In this document: positions 8,289 through 15,381 of the stretch, piece by piece | How the letters are laid out: each line of letters starts with the position of its first letter | Numbering within the stretch: position 1 is the stretch's first letter | Assembly (NCBI GenBank): GCA_026392155.1 | Contig: JAPLCP010000133.1 | Location: 16,741-80,740 of the forward strand | Direction: 5' to 3' | Length of the DNA stretch: 64,000 nucleotides | DNA from: Armatimonadota bacterium | GTDB taxonomy: Bacteria; Armatimonadota; Armatimonadia; Armatimonadales; Armatimonadaceae | Made by a program: the position numbers and the translations under genes | The notes under the pieces: generated by a model | What the model saw: only the letters and a program-made list of their open reading frames with translations | Databases searched by the model: none | Told to the model about the DNA's origin: nothing

Positions 8289-9586
8289 ATCGGGTTTTTC
8301 GTACTCTGGTCGGCAACGACCTGCGCCTCTTTTTCTCCGATAAGCGGGCCATGATCGCCACGATCTTTGTCCCGATCATGCTGGCATCGTTCTTTGCCAT
8401 GATCTTTGGCGGAGGCGGCAGTGGCAAGAAAGCCACTATTGCCGTCTTGGTTGCTGACAACGACCAGAGCCCTGTCGCGCAAAAAATTATCGCGGGCCTT
8501 AAGACCGATGAGAGCTTTAAAGTCTCTGCGGCGAGTGAAGCCCAGGCGCGAGAAGCCGTCGGGAAAGGCAAAGTCTCTGTCGCCCTCGTGATTCCCAAAG
8601 ACTTTGGCATGCAATCCTCAAGCGCTATGTTCAACCCGATCGCGCCGCGTCCAAAGCTGACTTTTCTCTACGACCCAGCGCATACTGCCGATTTGCAGAT
8701 GGCACAGGGCCTGATGACCCAGCAAGTGATGCAAGTCGTTAGCAAAGAGGCATTCTCTGGCTCCAATAACAGTATTGGCGATGCGCTGGAAATGGCTGAG
8801 TCCGACACCAGCCGCGACCCCAAAGAGAAAGCCGCACTTATAGATCTGCTACGCAGTGTCCAGAAGTGGCAGGGCAGCCAGGGGACGCAGACAGCCAACT
8901 CGGGGATGGGAATGTCAAGTCCCTGTGAGATGGAGAGCGAGGCTGTGGTCGCTAAGAGTGCCAACGAGCCTAAAGATGCGAGTGGTGGCAAGGCAGGCGC
9001 AACCCATGTTTTTATTGGGATGGGCGTCCAGGGCCTTCTCTTCTTCGCCATAGACTTTGCCATTGGCATGGTGCGCGACCGACGGCTCGGGCTCTGGAAG
9101 CGCCTGCGGGCTGCGCCTCTCTCTCGCCTCCTCATTCTAGGTAGCCGCTGGATCTCATCGGCGATTATCGGGCTTGTCGTACTCTCCGCCGTCCTGGCGT
9201 TTGGTGCGGTGCTCTACGGGATTCGAGTGAACGGCAGTGTGACTGGTTTTGTCTTGCTCGCCGTGGCTTCGTCGCTGATGGTGGCCGCCTTTGGGATGCT
9301 CATCGCCGCACTGGGGCGCACCGAAGGGCAGTGTCGTGCGTTCGCCGTTCCCGCCGTGCTAACCATGAGCTTCCTTGGGGGAGCGTGGATTCCGACATTC
9401 ATGATGCCCGCTTGGATACAGCCCCTCTCACAGCTTCTCCCGACGCGCTGGGCGGTAGATGGTTTTGATTTAGTGACCTGGCGTGGCTTAGGACTTGTCG
9501 AAGTGCTCCCGTCGCTGGGAATCGTCTTAGGGTTTGCCATCGCCTTCGCGGGGTTTGCCCTAGCCCGCTTCCGCTGGGAAGACTAG
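8285..9586 (+). CDS. ABC-2 type transporter permease
   Basis: A 433-residue membrane protein: one N-terminal TM helix (about 25-45), a large extracytoplasmic domain of about 190 residues starting with KKATIAVLVADNDQSPVAQK, then five TM helices in the C-terminal half (about 238-430). This is the ABC2_membrane_3/YhfgE-like layout of exporters paired with NatA-type ATPases. Its stop codon overlaps the stop of the convergent gene at 9583 by exactly CTAG. Confidence 0.93.
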   Translation: MNRVFRTLVGNDLRLFFSDKRAMIATIFVPIMLASFFAMIFGGGGSGKKATIAVLVADNDQSPVAQKIIAGLKTDESFKVSAASEAQAREAVGKGKVSVALVIPKDFGMQSSSAMFNPIAPRPKLTFLYDPAHTADLQMAQGLMTQQVMQVVSKEAFSGSNNSIGDALEMAESDTSRDPKEKAALIDLLRSVQKWQGSQGTQTANSGMGMSSPCEMESEAVVAKSANEPKDASGGKAGATHVFIGMGVQGLLFFAIDFAIGMVRDRRLGLWKRLRAAPLSRLLILGSRWISSAIIGLVVLSAVLAFGAVLYGIRVNGSVTGFVLLAVASSLMVAAFGMLIAALGRTEGQCRAFAVPAVLTMSFLGGAWIPTFMMPAWIQPLSQLLPTRWAVDGFDLVTWRGLGLVEVLPSLGIVLGFAIAFAGFALARFRWED

Positions 9587-9906
9587 CCTACCACAAACGG
9601 GCCGCTGCGGGAGCCGACAGTCGTGGCGATCCGTAGCTCGTACGCACCGGGGAGAGCTGTGGTAGGAATGTAGAGGAAGATGGAGTAACTTGCCCCTTGT
9701 CGTTGTAGGAGGCCAATGGGACGCCAGACATCCGGCGCAGGTTCAGGCACGACATTGCCATACTGTGAGCCTTGATAGAGAAGCTCCTCCCCTTGCCAGA
9801 TCTGAAAGGCTCCACCCGTGGAGCGGTTGCTTTCCACCAGAGGAAGACGTAGCTTGCCACCGGGGGCGACTTGAGGGGGGGATGCCATTTTGAAATATTC
9901 TACCAT
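9583..9906 (-). CDS. Small beta-rich protein, unknown function
   Basis: About 107 residues from ATG 9906; ATG 9888 is an alternative. The sequence (PGGKLRLPLVESN, LYIPTTALPGAYELRI, SGPFVV) suggests a single Ig-like beta-sandwich, but this is only a pattern impression. No signal peptide. A longer upstream frame to 10221 is basic, Arg-rich antisense of the DUF1080 gene and is not real. It is divergent from the DUF1080 gene with 42 bp between starts, and its stop shares CTAG with the ABC permease stop. Confidence 0.55.
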   Translation of the reverse strand: MVEYFKMASPPQVAPGGKLRLPLVESNRSTGGAFQIWQGEELLYQGSQYGNVVPEPAPDVWRPIGLLQRQGASYSIFLYIPTTALPGAYELRIATTVGSRSGPFVVG

Positions 9907-9913
9907 GACTATC

Positions 9914-9942
9914 TTGTTCTTAAACCTTTTATTGGTTACACT
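9914..9942 (+). promoter_or_regulatory. Promoter of the DUF1080 gene, probably leaderless
   Basis: TTGTTC at 9914-9919, 17-nt spacer, TACACT at 9937-9942, and ATG at 9949. Transcription would start at or within a base or two of the ATG. This is the best -35/-10 pair in the window. Confidence 0.55.
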
Positions 9943-9948
9943 GTAGGC

Positions 9949-10653
9949 ATGCGATTTTTTCAAGATGGTTTTACCGATACGCCGTTTTTGCCCGGGGGGA
10001 AATGGCGCGTCCACGATAAGTTCCGCCCCCGACCTGCTGTGGTGACGCCTCCTGCGGCGGGGCCGTTTACGCCGCCTCCTGCCGATGCTGTTGTGCTCTT
10101 CGATGGTAAGAGTACCGATGCTTGGACTCGTCCCTGGAAGATTGTTGACGGGGCGATGGAGGTTACCAAGGGCCTTGGGAGCAACGAGACAAAACAAAAA
10201 TTTGGGGACATGCAGCTTCATCTGGAGTTTGCCACGCCTGCTGAGGTGAAGGGCAATGGTCAGGGCCGGGGCAACTCAGGCGTGATTATCCAGGGACGCT
10301 ACGAGATCCAAGTGCTCGATTCGTACAACAGTGAGACCTATGCCGATGGGCAGTGTGGTGCAGTCTATGGGCAGAACCCGCCGCTGGTGAATGCGTGCCG
10401 CAAGCCTGGTGAGTGGCAAGCCTACGATATTCTCTTCACCGCGCCTAAGTTTGCTGCTGATGGCAAGCTAGAGAGTCCTGCGTATGTGACGGTGATCCAA
10501 AATGGCATTCTGCTGCACAACCACCGCGAGATTCTCTGGCCTGTGGCGCACAAGGATGTCAATAAGTACACCCCACACGGCCCCGCGCCGCTCCAGCTGC
10601 AAGACCACGGCAACCCCACACGCTTCCGCAATATCTGGGTTCGTCCGCTCTAG
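9949..10653 (+). CDS. DUF1080 (3-keto-disaccharide hydrolase domain) protein
   Basis: A 234-residue protein that is almost entirely one DUF1080 domain, a concanavalin-like fold common in Planctomycetota, Verrucomicrobiota and Armatimonadota. Landmarks: VLFDGKSTDAWTR, GDMQLHLEF, GNSGVIIQGRYEIQVLDS, W(Q)AYDILF and the C-terminal RFRNIWVRPL. No signal peptide on the chosen ATG (9949). Upstream in-frame residues overlap the promoter and the divergent gene. A second copy of the domain is fused to the sulfatase at 15382-17544. Its stop overlaps the GNAT stop by CTAG. Confidence 0.9.
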   Translation: MRFFQDGFTDTPFLPGGKWRVHDKFRPRPAVVTPPAAGPFTPPPADAVVLFDGKSTDAWTRPWKIVDGAMEVTKGLGSNETKQKFGDMQLHLEFATPAEVKGNGQGRGNSGVIIQGRYEIQVLDSYNSETYADGQCGAVYGQNPPLVNACRKPGEWQAYDILFTAPKFAADGKLESPAYVTVIQNGILLHNHREILWPVAHKDVNKYTPHGPAPLQLQDHGNPTRFRNIWVRPL

Positions 10654-11117
10654 CGGCCAAAGATCGGGCCACGCGTCTTGCGCAGAAGAAGCTCCGCGTG
10701 GCCTGCGACCAGAAAGTTTTCCAACCGCCCAACTTGCTCAAAGCCGCGCTGCTGGTAGAGCCTCTGGGCACCGTCATTGAAATCAGAGACGCACAGAAAG
10801 AGATTGGGGTGGCGGGAGAAGACGCGCTCCTCGACAAAGTCAAGGAGCGCGCTCCCGACTCCCTTACCCCGCTGCTCAGGCGCAACGCACAGAATCTGAA
10901 GATAGCCGATAAAAGGCCCGCCAAAGTTCAGGAGCGCAATCCCGACGGGCGTATTCTCCGTGTCTGCCGCTACCCATTTTTCTAGCCCTCCACGTCGGAG
11001 TGCCCACTCGCTCTTGGCCTGATCAAACCCCAGTGTGATCCATGGCTCTGATAGGGTTAGCCAGCGTGCGCAGCCTTCCACTTCATCTTCAGCCAGCTCC
11101 CGAAAAGTTAGTTGCAT
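10650..11117 (-). CDS. GNAT-family N-acetyltransferase
   Basis: A 155-residue acetyl-CoA-dependent acetyltransferase. The pyrophosphate-binding motif is APEQRGKGVGSALLDF near residue 81, followed by FLCVSDFNDGAQRLYQQRGF, the usual beta5/alpha4 region. ATG 11117 is chosen because the ten residues upstream do not belong to the fold. Substrate unknown. Divergent from the membrane protein at 11146; the 28-bp gap holds that gene's -10 box. Confidence 0.88.
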   Translation of the reverse strand: MQLTFRELAEDEVEGCARWLTLSEPWITLGFDQAKSEWALRRGGLEKWVAADTENTPVGIALLNFGGPFIGYLQILCVAPEQRGKGVGSALLDFVEERVFSRHPNLFLCVSDFNDGAQRLYQQRGFEQVGRLENFLVAGHAELLLRKTRGPIFGR

Positions 11118-11131
11118 GGTGTTTTTTCCGC

Positions 11132-11137
11132 TACAAT
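11132..11137 (+). promoter_or_regulatory. Candidate -10 box for the 11146 gene
   Basis: TACAAT ending 8 nt before ATG 11146, predicting a leader of 0-2 nt. No good -35. Confidence 0.4.
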
Positions 11138-11145
11138 GGTACCCC

Positions 11146-13086
11146 ATGCGAAAGACAGTGCTTTATGGTCTCGGAACCTTGTTGTTACTGGCCAATGCCT
11201 ACTTCGGCACCTATGCCTATGTGGTAACCCAGGCACTTCTCTGGACACAGACGGCGCTTCAGCGCGGCCCGCTGGTGATGCTCTTTGCGCTCGTCTGCCT
11301 GAATCTGTTTTTCTTGAAGTTTGCGAAGAAGTGGGCACTGAACCAGAAGGAGCTGATCACGCTCTATGGAATGCTCTGCGTGGGAACTTGCGCGGCAGGC
11401 TATGGCTTTGTGCAGATCCTCATCAACCAGATTCCCGCCCCGTTCTACTCCGACTACGCCACGGGGGGCAGTAAGTTCAAGGACTATATCTGGCCCAATA
11501 TCCCGGAGTGGCTCGCTCCGCGCGACCCCGAGGTGCTGAGTGGCTTTTTTCGGGGCAACACGACTCTCTGGACGGTGGCGAACCTTAAGGGCTGGGCAGC
11601 TCCGGTGCTGGCGTGGAGCGCCTTTATTATCACCGTGTTCTGGACACTACTCTGCGCGATGTCTCTGTTTCGTAAGCAGTGGATTGAGGAGGAGCGCCTG
11701 ACCTTTCCGCTGGTGCTCCTCCCGCTGGAGATCACGGAGAACGGGGGGCGCGCCCCCATCTTTAAGAATCCACTATTCTGGGCGGGCGTGGTGGTTGCAG
11801 GGCTCTTGGAGAGTGTGAACTATATCAACTTTCTTTACCCCTCGGTGCCGAGCATTCCCCTGAAACCGGGGATGGGCATCAACGAGCTCGGGCCGCTTTT
11901 TACCCAGCGACCGTTGAGCACCATGGGACGCTTCACGCTGGCGTTCTATCCCTCGATTATTGGAATCGCGTATCTGCTCTCTCTGGAAGTTAGCTTCTCG
12001 TGCTGGAGTATGTATCTGGTGCAGAAGGCACTGGTGATCGGGAGCGCGTGGCTAGGGCTCTCCGAGAGCGGTGGGAGCGGCCCGACCAACCGGATGCCCT
12101 ATGTGAGAGAGCAGGGCCTCGGAGCTTTTGTCGGGATTGCGCTGTTCTCGCTCTGGATGGCCCGCAAGGCGCTGAAGAAAGCTCTTGAGGCGCTGGAGAA
12201 GCCCGCTGCCGATACGCACGAGGAGCTCATGACACCACGCATGGCGCTTTTGGGCGGCGGGGGGGGCTTGCTCTTTTTGACGCTCTTCTTGACGGTAGCC
12301 GGGGCGAGCTTCTGGCAGGCACTGACCTATGTTCTGATCTACACGTGCTGCGCGATCACGCTGGCACGGGTGGTGAGTGAGGCGGGCGCGGGCTGGGCAT
12401 GGGCTCCGATGTGGGGCAATGGGCAGTTTGTGGCGGATGTCTTTGGGCAGAACCATCTCTCGGGCAAGCAAGCCGTCCTCCTGATTGGCTACACCAACTG
12501 GATGAACGACATGCGCGACAACCCGATGCCACACTCTGCCGAGGCGCTGAAGATGGCGCAAGGCGGGGGGCTCGCCCCGCGTGCGCTTCTCAAGCCGCTG
12601 CTCTTTGCCGCCGTGATCGGGACTCTGGCGGCGTTCTGGGCGCACTTAGACATCTACTACACCTACGGCGCGGCGACGGCAAAAGTCCGCCCTGCCCTCC
12701 AGGGAGGAGCCTTGGTTCCCGCACGACAGGCGGTCTCTCTCTTAGTCTCGCCCACCCTCGCCGATATTCCGGGGCTCCTCGGCGCAGGCGTGGGGGCTCT
12801 GATTGCAATCGCGATCTCGGTGCTCCGGCAGCGCTTCAATGGCTTCCCCCTCCACCCGCTGGGCTATGCGGTGGGAATGACCAACACGATGGAGTACATG
12901 TGGTGCCCGTTTCTGATCGCGTGGGTGCTGAAGACCATCACGCTGCGCTACGCCGGAATCGGGGGCTACCGCAAGCTCTTGCCGTTCTTTCTAGGGCTCA
13001 TTTTAGGCGACTACGTGATCCCGACCCTCTGGGGCATCTTTGGGATGGCAAGCGGTTATCAGATGTACATGGTCTTCCCACACTGA
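11146..13086 (+). CDS. Large polytopic membrane protein, DUF6785/DUF6784 (OPT-like) family
   Basis: A 646-residue protein with about 14 hydrophobic segments, starting MRKTVLYGLGTLLLL. Conserved polar signatures between helices include EEERLTFPLVLLPLEIT and MPYVREQGLG. I read it as the OPT-like family often annotated as DUF6785/DUF6784 in Armatimonadota and Planctomycetota, where it occurs near polysaccharide genes; transport is assumed, the substrate is unknown. ATG 11146 begins just before the first TM helix and matches the -10 position. The family name is from memory and is less certain than the membrane topology. Confidence 0.75.
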   Translation: MRKTVLYGLGTLLLLANAYFGTYAYVVTQALLWTQTALQRGPLVMLFALVCLNLFFLKFAKKWALNQKELITLYGMLCVGTCAAGYGFVQILINQIPAPFYSDYATGGSKFKDYIWPNIPEWLAPRDPEVLSGFFRGNTTLWTVANLKGWAAPVLAWSAFIITVFWTLLCAMSLFRKQWIEEERLTFPLVLLPLEITENGGRAPIFKNPLFWAGVVVAGLLESVNYINFLYPSVPSIPLKPGMGINELGPLFTQRPLSTMGRFTLAFYPSIIGIAYLLSLEVSFSCWSMYLVQKALVIGSAWLGLSESGGSGPTNRMPYVREQGLGAFVGIALFSLWMARKALKKALEALEKPAADTHEELMTPRMALLGGGGGLLFLTLFLTVAGASFWQALTYVLIYTCCAITLARVVSEAGAGWAWAPMWGNGQFVADVFGQNHLSGKQAVLLIGYTNWMNDMRDNPMPHSAEALKMAQGGGLAPRALLKPLLFAAVIGTLAAFWAHLDIYYTYGAATAKVRPALQGGALVPARQAVSLLVSPTLADIPGLLGAGVGALIAIAISVLRQRFNGFPLHPLGYAVGMTNTMEYMWCPFLIAWVLKTITLRYAGIGGYRKLLPFFLGLILGDYVIPTLWGIFGMASGYQMYMVFPH

Positions 13087-13089
13087 GTG

Positions 13090-13129
13090 CCCTCCTCCCG
13101 TTTTCCCTCCTCCCGTTTTCCCTCCTCCC
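13090..13129. repeat. 15-bp tandem repeat, about 2.6 units
   Basis: The unit CCCTCCTCCCGTTTT occurs at 13090-13104 and 13105-13119, with a partial third copy to 13129 that runs into the palindromic element. Confidence 0.85.
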
Positions 13130-13250
13130 CCCCCGGCCCCCTCCTCACAATCCTGGGAGGAAGGGGAGAGAGGGGGAGATTCGTACTCCCTCCCCAATCC
13201 TGCCTCCGCAGGATTGGGAGGAGGGAAGAGCGAAGCGAAGGGAGGAGGGT
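13121..13250. repeat. Intergenic palindromic GC-rich element (copy A)
   Basis: About 130 bp between two convergent genes, built of two hairpin modules: an AATCCTGGGAGG module and a near-perfect hairpin with AATCCTGC / GCAGGATTGGGAGGAGGG arms (about 13190-13232). The module order and much of the sequence match the in-frame copy at 61895-62020. It lies where a bidirectional terminator would be expected but has no T-run. Confidence 0.75.
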
Positions 13251-13253
13251 CGC

Positions 13254-14438
13254 CTATTTTTGCGCCTGGAAGAGCTTTCTTGCCACGAGAGCTAGCACGA
13301 ACAGCCCGGCTCCCGCGAGGGAGAAGCCCATGCCATAGCCGCCGCTTTTGAGAACCTGCCCCATCACGGCAGGGCCTGCCGCTTGCCCCAAGAAGAACGC
13401 GAAGGCAAAGAGCGAGACGGCGGTGCCGCGCATGGTGGGAGAGAGCTCGGTGGCGCGGGTCTGGAGCGGGCCGTGCATGGTGTAGTAGCCCATGCCAAAG
13501 ATAATGATGGCGGGAATGAAGAGCCACCAGACCGGAAGCCACCCGATCAGCGAGTAGCCCGCGAGCAAGAGCGTGCCGCCCAAGAGTAGTGTCCCCAGCT
13601 CGCCAATCTTGGGGACGAGCTTTTTCACGCTCGCGCTGTAGATGAGCCCCCCGATACCGAAGCACGCCAGCAAGAGCCCGATGGTGAGATAGGAAAGCCC
13701 AAAGCGCTCCTTGAGGGAGGCTCCTAGAAACGGCAGGCCGCCAAAGATAAAGAAGCCCTCAACAAAAGCCGTTCCCAGAACAATCCGAGCCTGTGGCATG
13801 GCCCAGAGCGTCAGATAAGGCGCAAACGAGAACTTCCGATCGGGGCGCGGCTCCTCAGGCACGCGCCTGCTCTCTCGCCAGAGCATCACGGCCATGAGCA
13901 GAGAGGCCCCCGCAAAGAGGCGGTAGATCACCTGCCAGCTTAAAAACTCCCCGAAAACTCCTCCCAGGCTGCTCCCCAGAATCTGCCCGAGCATCAAGGC
14001 GCTCATGAACCGTCCTAGAGTGACTTGGCGCTCCTGGTAGGGAAACTTATCGCCGATATAGCCCAGCGAGAGCGGGATCACGGCGGCGGCGGCCATTCCA
14101 GTGAGAAAGCGCAGAGTGGTGAAGAGGGGAAGAGTGGGCATGAGTGTCCCCAGCGCCTCTCCCAGAGAAAAAAGCGCCAGTGCCCCTGCCATCACCTTAA
14201 GCTTGCCTACTCTATCGCCCAGGGGGCCGTAGAAAAGCTGGAAGAGGCCGTAGGCAAACGCATAGAGCGTTAGTGCAATGGTCGCGCCTTCTTTGGTGGT
14301 GTGAAAGTCACCGGCGATAAGCTTGAGGAGCGGGTCCATGACACGGGAATCGGCCTGCACGAGAAAGGCAGCGGTTCCTAAAACCAAGAGCGAGGCACGG
14401 GCCGACGGGGTAGCCGAGGCGGAGGGAGGAGGGGTCAC
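13254..14438 (-). CDS. Major facilitator superfamily transporter
   Basis: A 394-residue protein with 12 predicted TM helices, starting at GTG 14438. The loop 2-3 motif is FYGPLGDRVGKLKVM, the classic GxxxDRxGRR-like MFS signature; RFLTGMAAAAVIPLSLGYI is the typical helix-4 region of the arabinose-efflux/DHA1-like branch. Function: proton-coupled import or efflux of an unknown solute. The gene follows the TPR protein on the same strand with 13 nt between them, in a stretch duplicated in tandem. Confidence 0.9.
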   Translation of the reverse strand: MTPPPSASATPSARASLLVLGTAAFLVQADSRVMDPLLKLIAGDFHTTKEGATIALTLYAFAYGLFQLFYGPLGDRVGKLKVMAGALALFSLGEALGTLMPTLPLFTTLRFLTGMAAAAVIPLSLGYIGDKFPYQERQVTLGRFMSALMLGQILGSSLGGVFGEFLSWQVIYRLFAGASLLMAVMLWRESRRVPEEPRPDRKFSFAPYLTLWAMPQARIVLGTAFVEGFFIFGGLPFLGASLKERFGLSYLTIGLLLACFGIGGLIYSASVKKLVPKIGELGTLLLGGTLLLAGYSLIGWLPVWWLFIPAIIIFGMGYYTMHGPLQTRATELSPTMRGTAVSLFAFAFFLGQAAGPAVMGQVLKSGGYGMGFSLAGAGLFVLALVARKLFQAQK

Positions 14439-14468
14439 GGGGTGGTTACTTTCACGGGGTGGTTGCTT
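14435..14468. repeat. 17-bp tandem duplication at a gene junction
   Basis: Two 17-bp copies (14435-14451 and 14452-14468) differing at one position. The first contains the GTG start of the MFS gene, the second the TGA stop of the TPR gene, so the duplication created or moved the junction. Confidence 0.85.
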
Positions 14469-15345
14469 TCTGGAGCGGAGGCAAGACTACCCTCAGCTCT
14501 TTTTCGAAGAGAAGATACTCTGGGCGGTTTCTCAAATCCTCACCGAGCGAGGCTTGGAGGAAATTATAATAGCGGTCGGCGAGGGGGCGGGCTTTCCCAC
14601 GCTCCCCGAGCTTGTGGTGTGCAAGCGCTAAAAAGACAGTGTTCATGGGCTCTTTGAGGAGCGCTTCGCTCTCCTCAAGAGCTGTGATGGCCTCACGGAA
14701 CCGCCCGGCGCGGTAGAGCGCGACCCCTAAGGTATTGAGCGCATTGGCCCGTCCCTCAGGAGGCATCTTGGGAGTGAGCTGCACTCCACGCTCGCCCAGC
14801 GCCACGGCGGGAGCGTAGTCTTTGAGGGCACTAGGAAGGAGCACCAGTGCCCAGGCGCGGTCGTTGGGATTGCCATCACTTTCAGCGTCGGGGGCGCTAA
14901 GGAGCGCTTGAGTAAAAGTCGTGTAGCGCTTGAGATCTCCCTGGAGGGCGAGAATGTCTGCCTGCCCTGCAGGCGTGGCACTGTCGTAGCGAGGGCTCCA
15001 GAGCTTCGCTGCCAGCTCGCGCTTCCCCAGGTGCCAGTAGGCCTCCGCCTGGATTGTGGCGATAGAGGGAGAGCAGCTCTGGCCACAGGTGTCAGCAGCG
15101 CGTTGGGCCACTTTCTGCCAGTTTGCTTGCTTGGCATACCCGACAAGCTCCTGCTGCACCCGACGGATTCGGTCGAGCATCTCGGGGGTAGGCGAGTCGG
15201 AGCCAAATCGTGAGCTGAGCTGATCTCTGGGTGTGCGGGGGGCGTAGCGGTCGAAGAGGCCAAAGGCGGCAAGGAGCACCATCGGCGTGAGGAGCCCCAC
15301 TCCTGCTAGAAGCATCCGCTGTCGTGTTTCTGCGGTGGCCTGCAT
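14452..15345 (-). CDS. Membrane-anchored TPR-repeat protein
   Basis: A 297-residue protein: one N-terminal TM helix (about 13-29), a linker rich in Arg and Ser, then helical repeats of TPR type (VALGERGVQLTP, ALNTLGVALYRAGRFREAIT, VFLALAHHKLGERGKA). Probably a scaffold on the periplasmic side of the membrane. ATG 15345 is chosen because it starts six residues before the charged pre-TM segment and lies 6 nt after a TACAAT box; the longer upstream frame overlaps the divergent sulfatase start. Confidence 0.8.
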   Translation of the reverse strand: MQATAETRQRMLLAGVGLLTPMVLLAAFGLFDRYAPRTPRDQLSSRFGSDSPTPEMLDRIRRVQQELVGYAKQANWQKVAQRAADTCGQSCSPSIATIQAEAYWHLGKRELAAKLWSPRYDSATPAGQADILALQGDLKRYTTFTQALLSAPDAESDGNPNDRAWALVLLPSALKDYAPAVALGERGVQLTPKMPPEGRANALNTLGVALYRAGRFREAITALEESEALLKEPMNTVFLALAHHKLGERGKARPLADRYYNFLQASLGEDLRNRPEYLLFEKELRVVLPPLQKATTP

Positions 15346-15351
15346 GCAGGT

Positions 15352-15357
15352 ATTGTA
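15352..15357 (-). promoter_or_regulatory. Candidate -10 box for the TPR gene
   Basis: TACAAT on the minus strand with 6 nt before ATG 15345; a leaderless message is predicted. Confidence 0.4.
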
Positions 15358-15381
15358 CACGATTTTGGTGAACCCTTTCGC

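Noticed and set aside
13090..13129. Short tandem repeat as a possible CRISPR remnant
   Set aside because: The units are directly adjacent with no spacers.
12399..13295. 298-codon plus-strand frame
   Set aside because: Alternative frame within the polytopic membrane protein, running into the repeat region; no family features.
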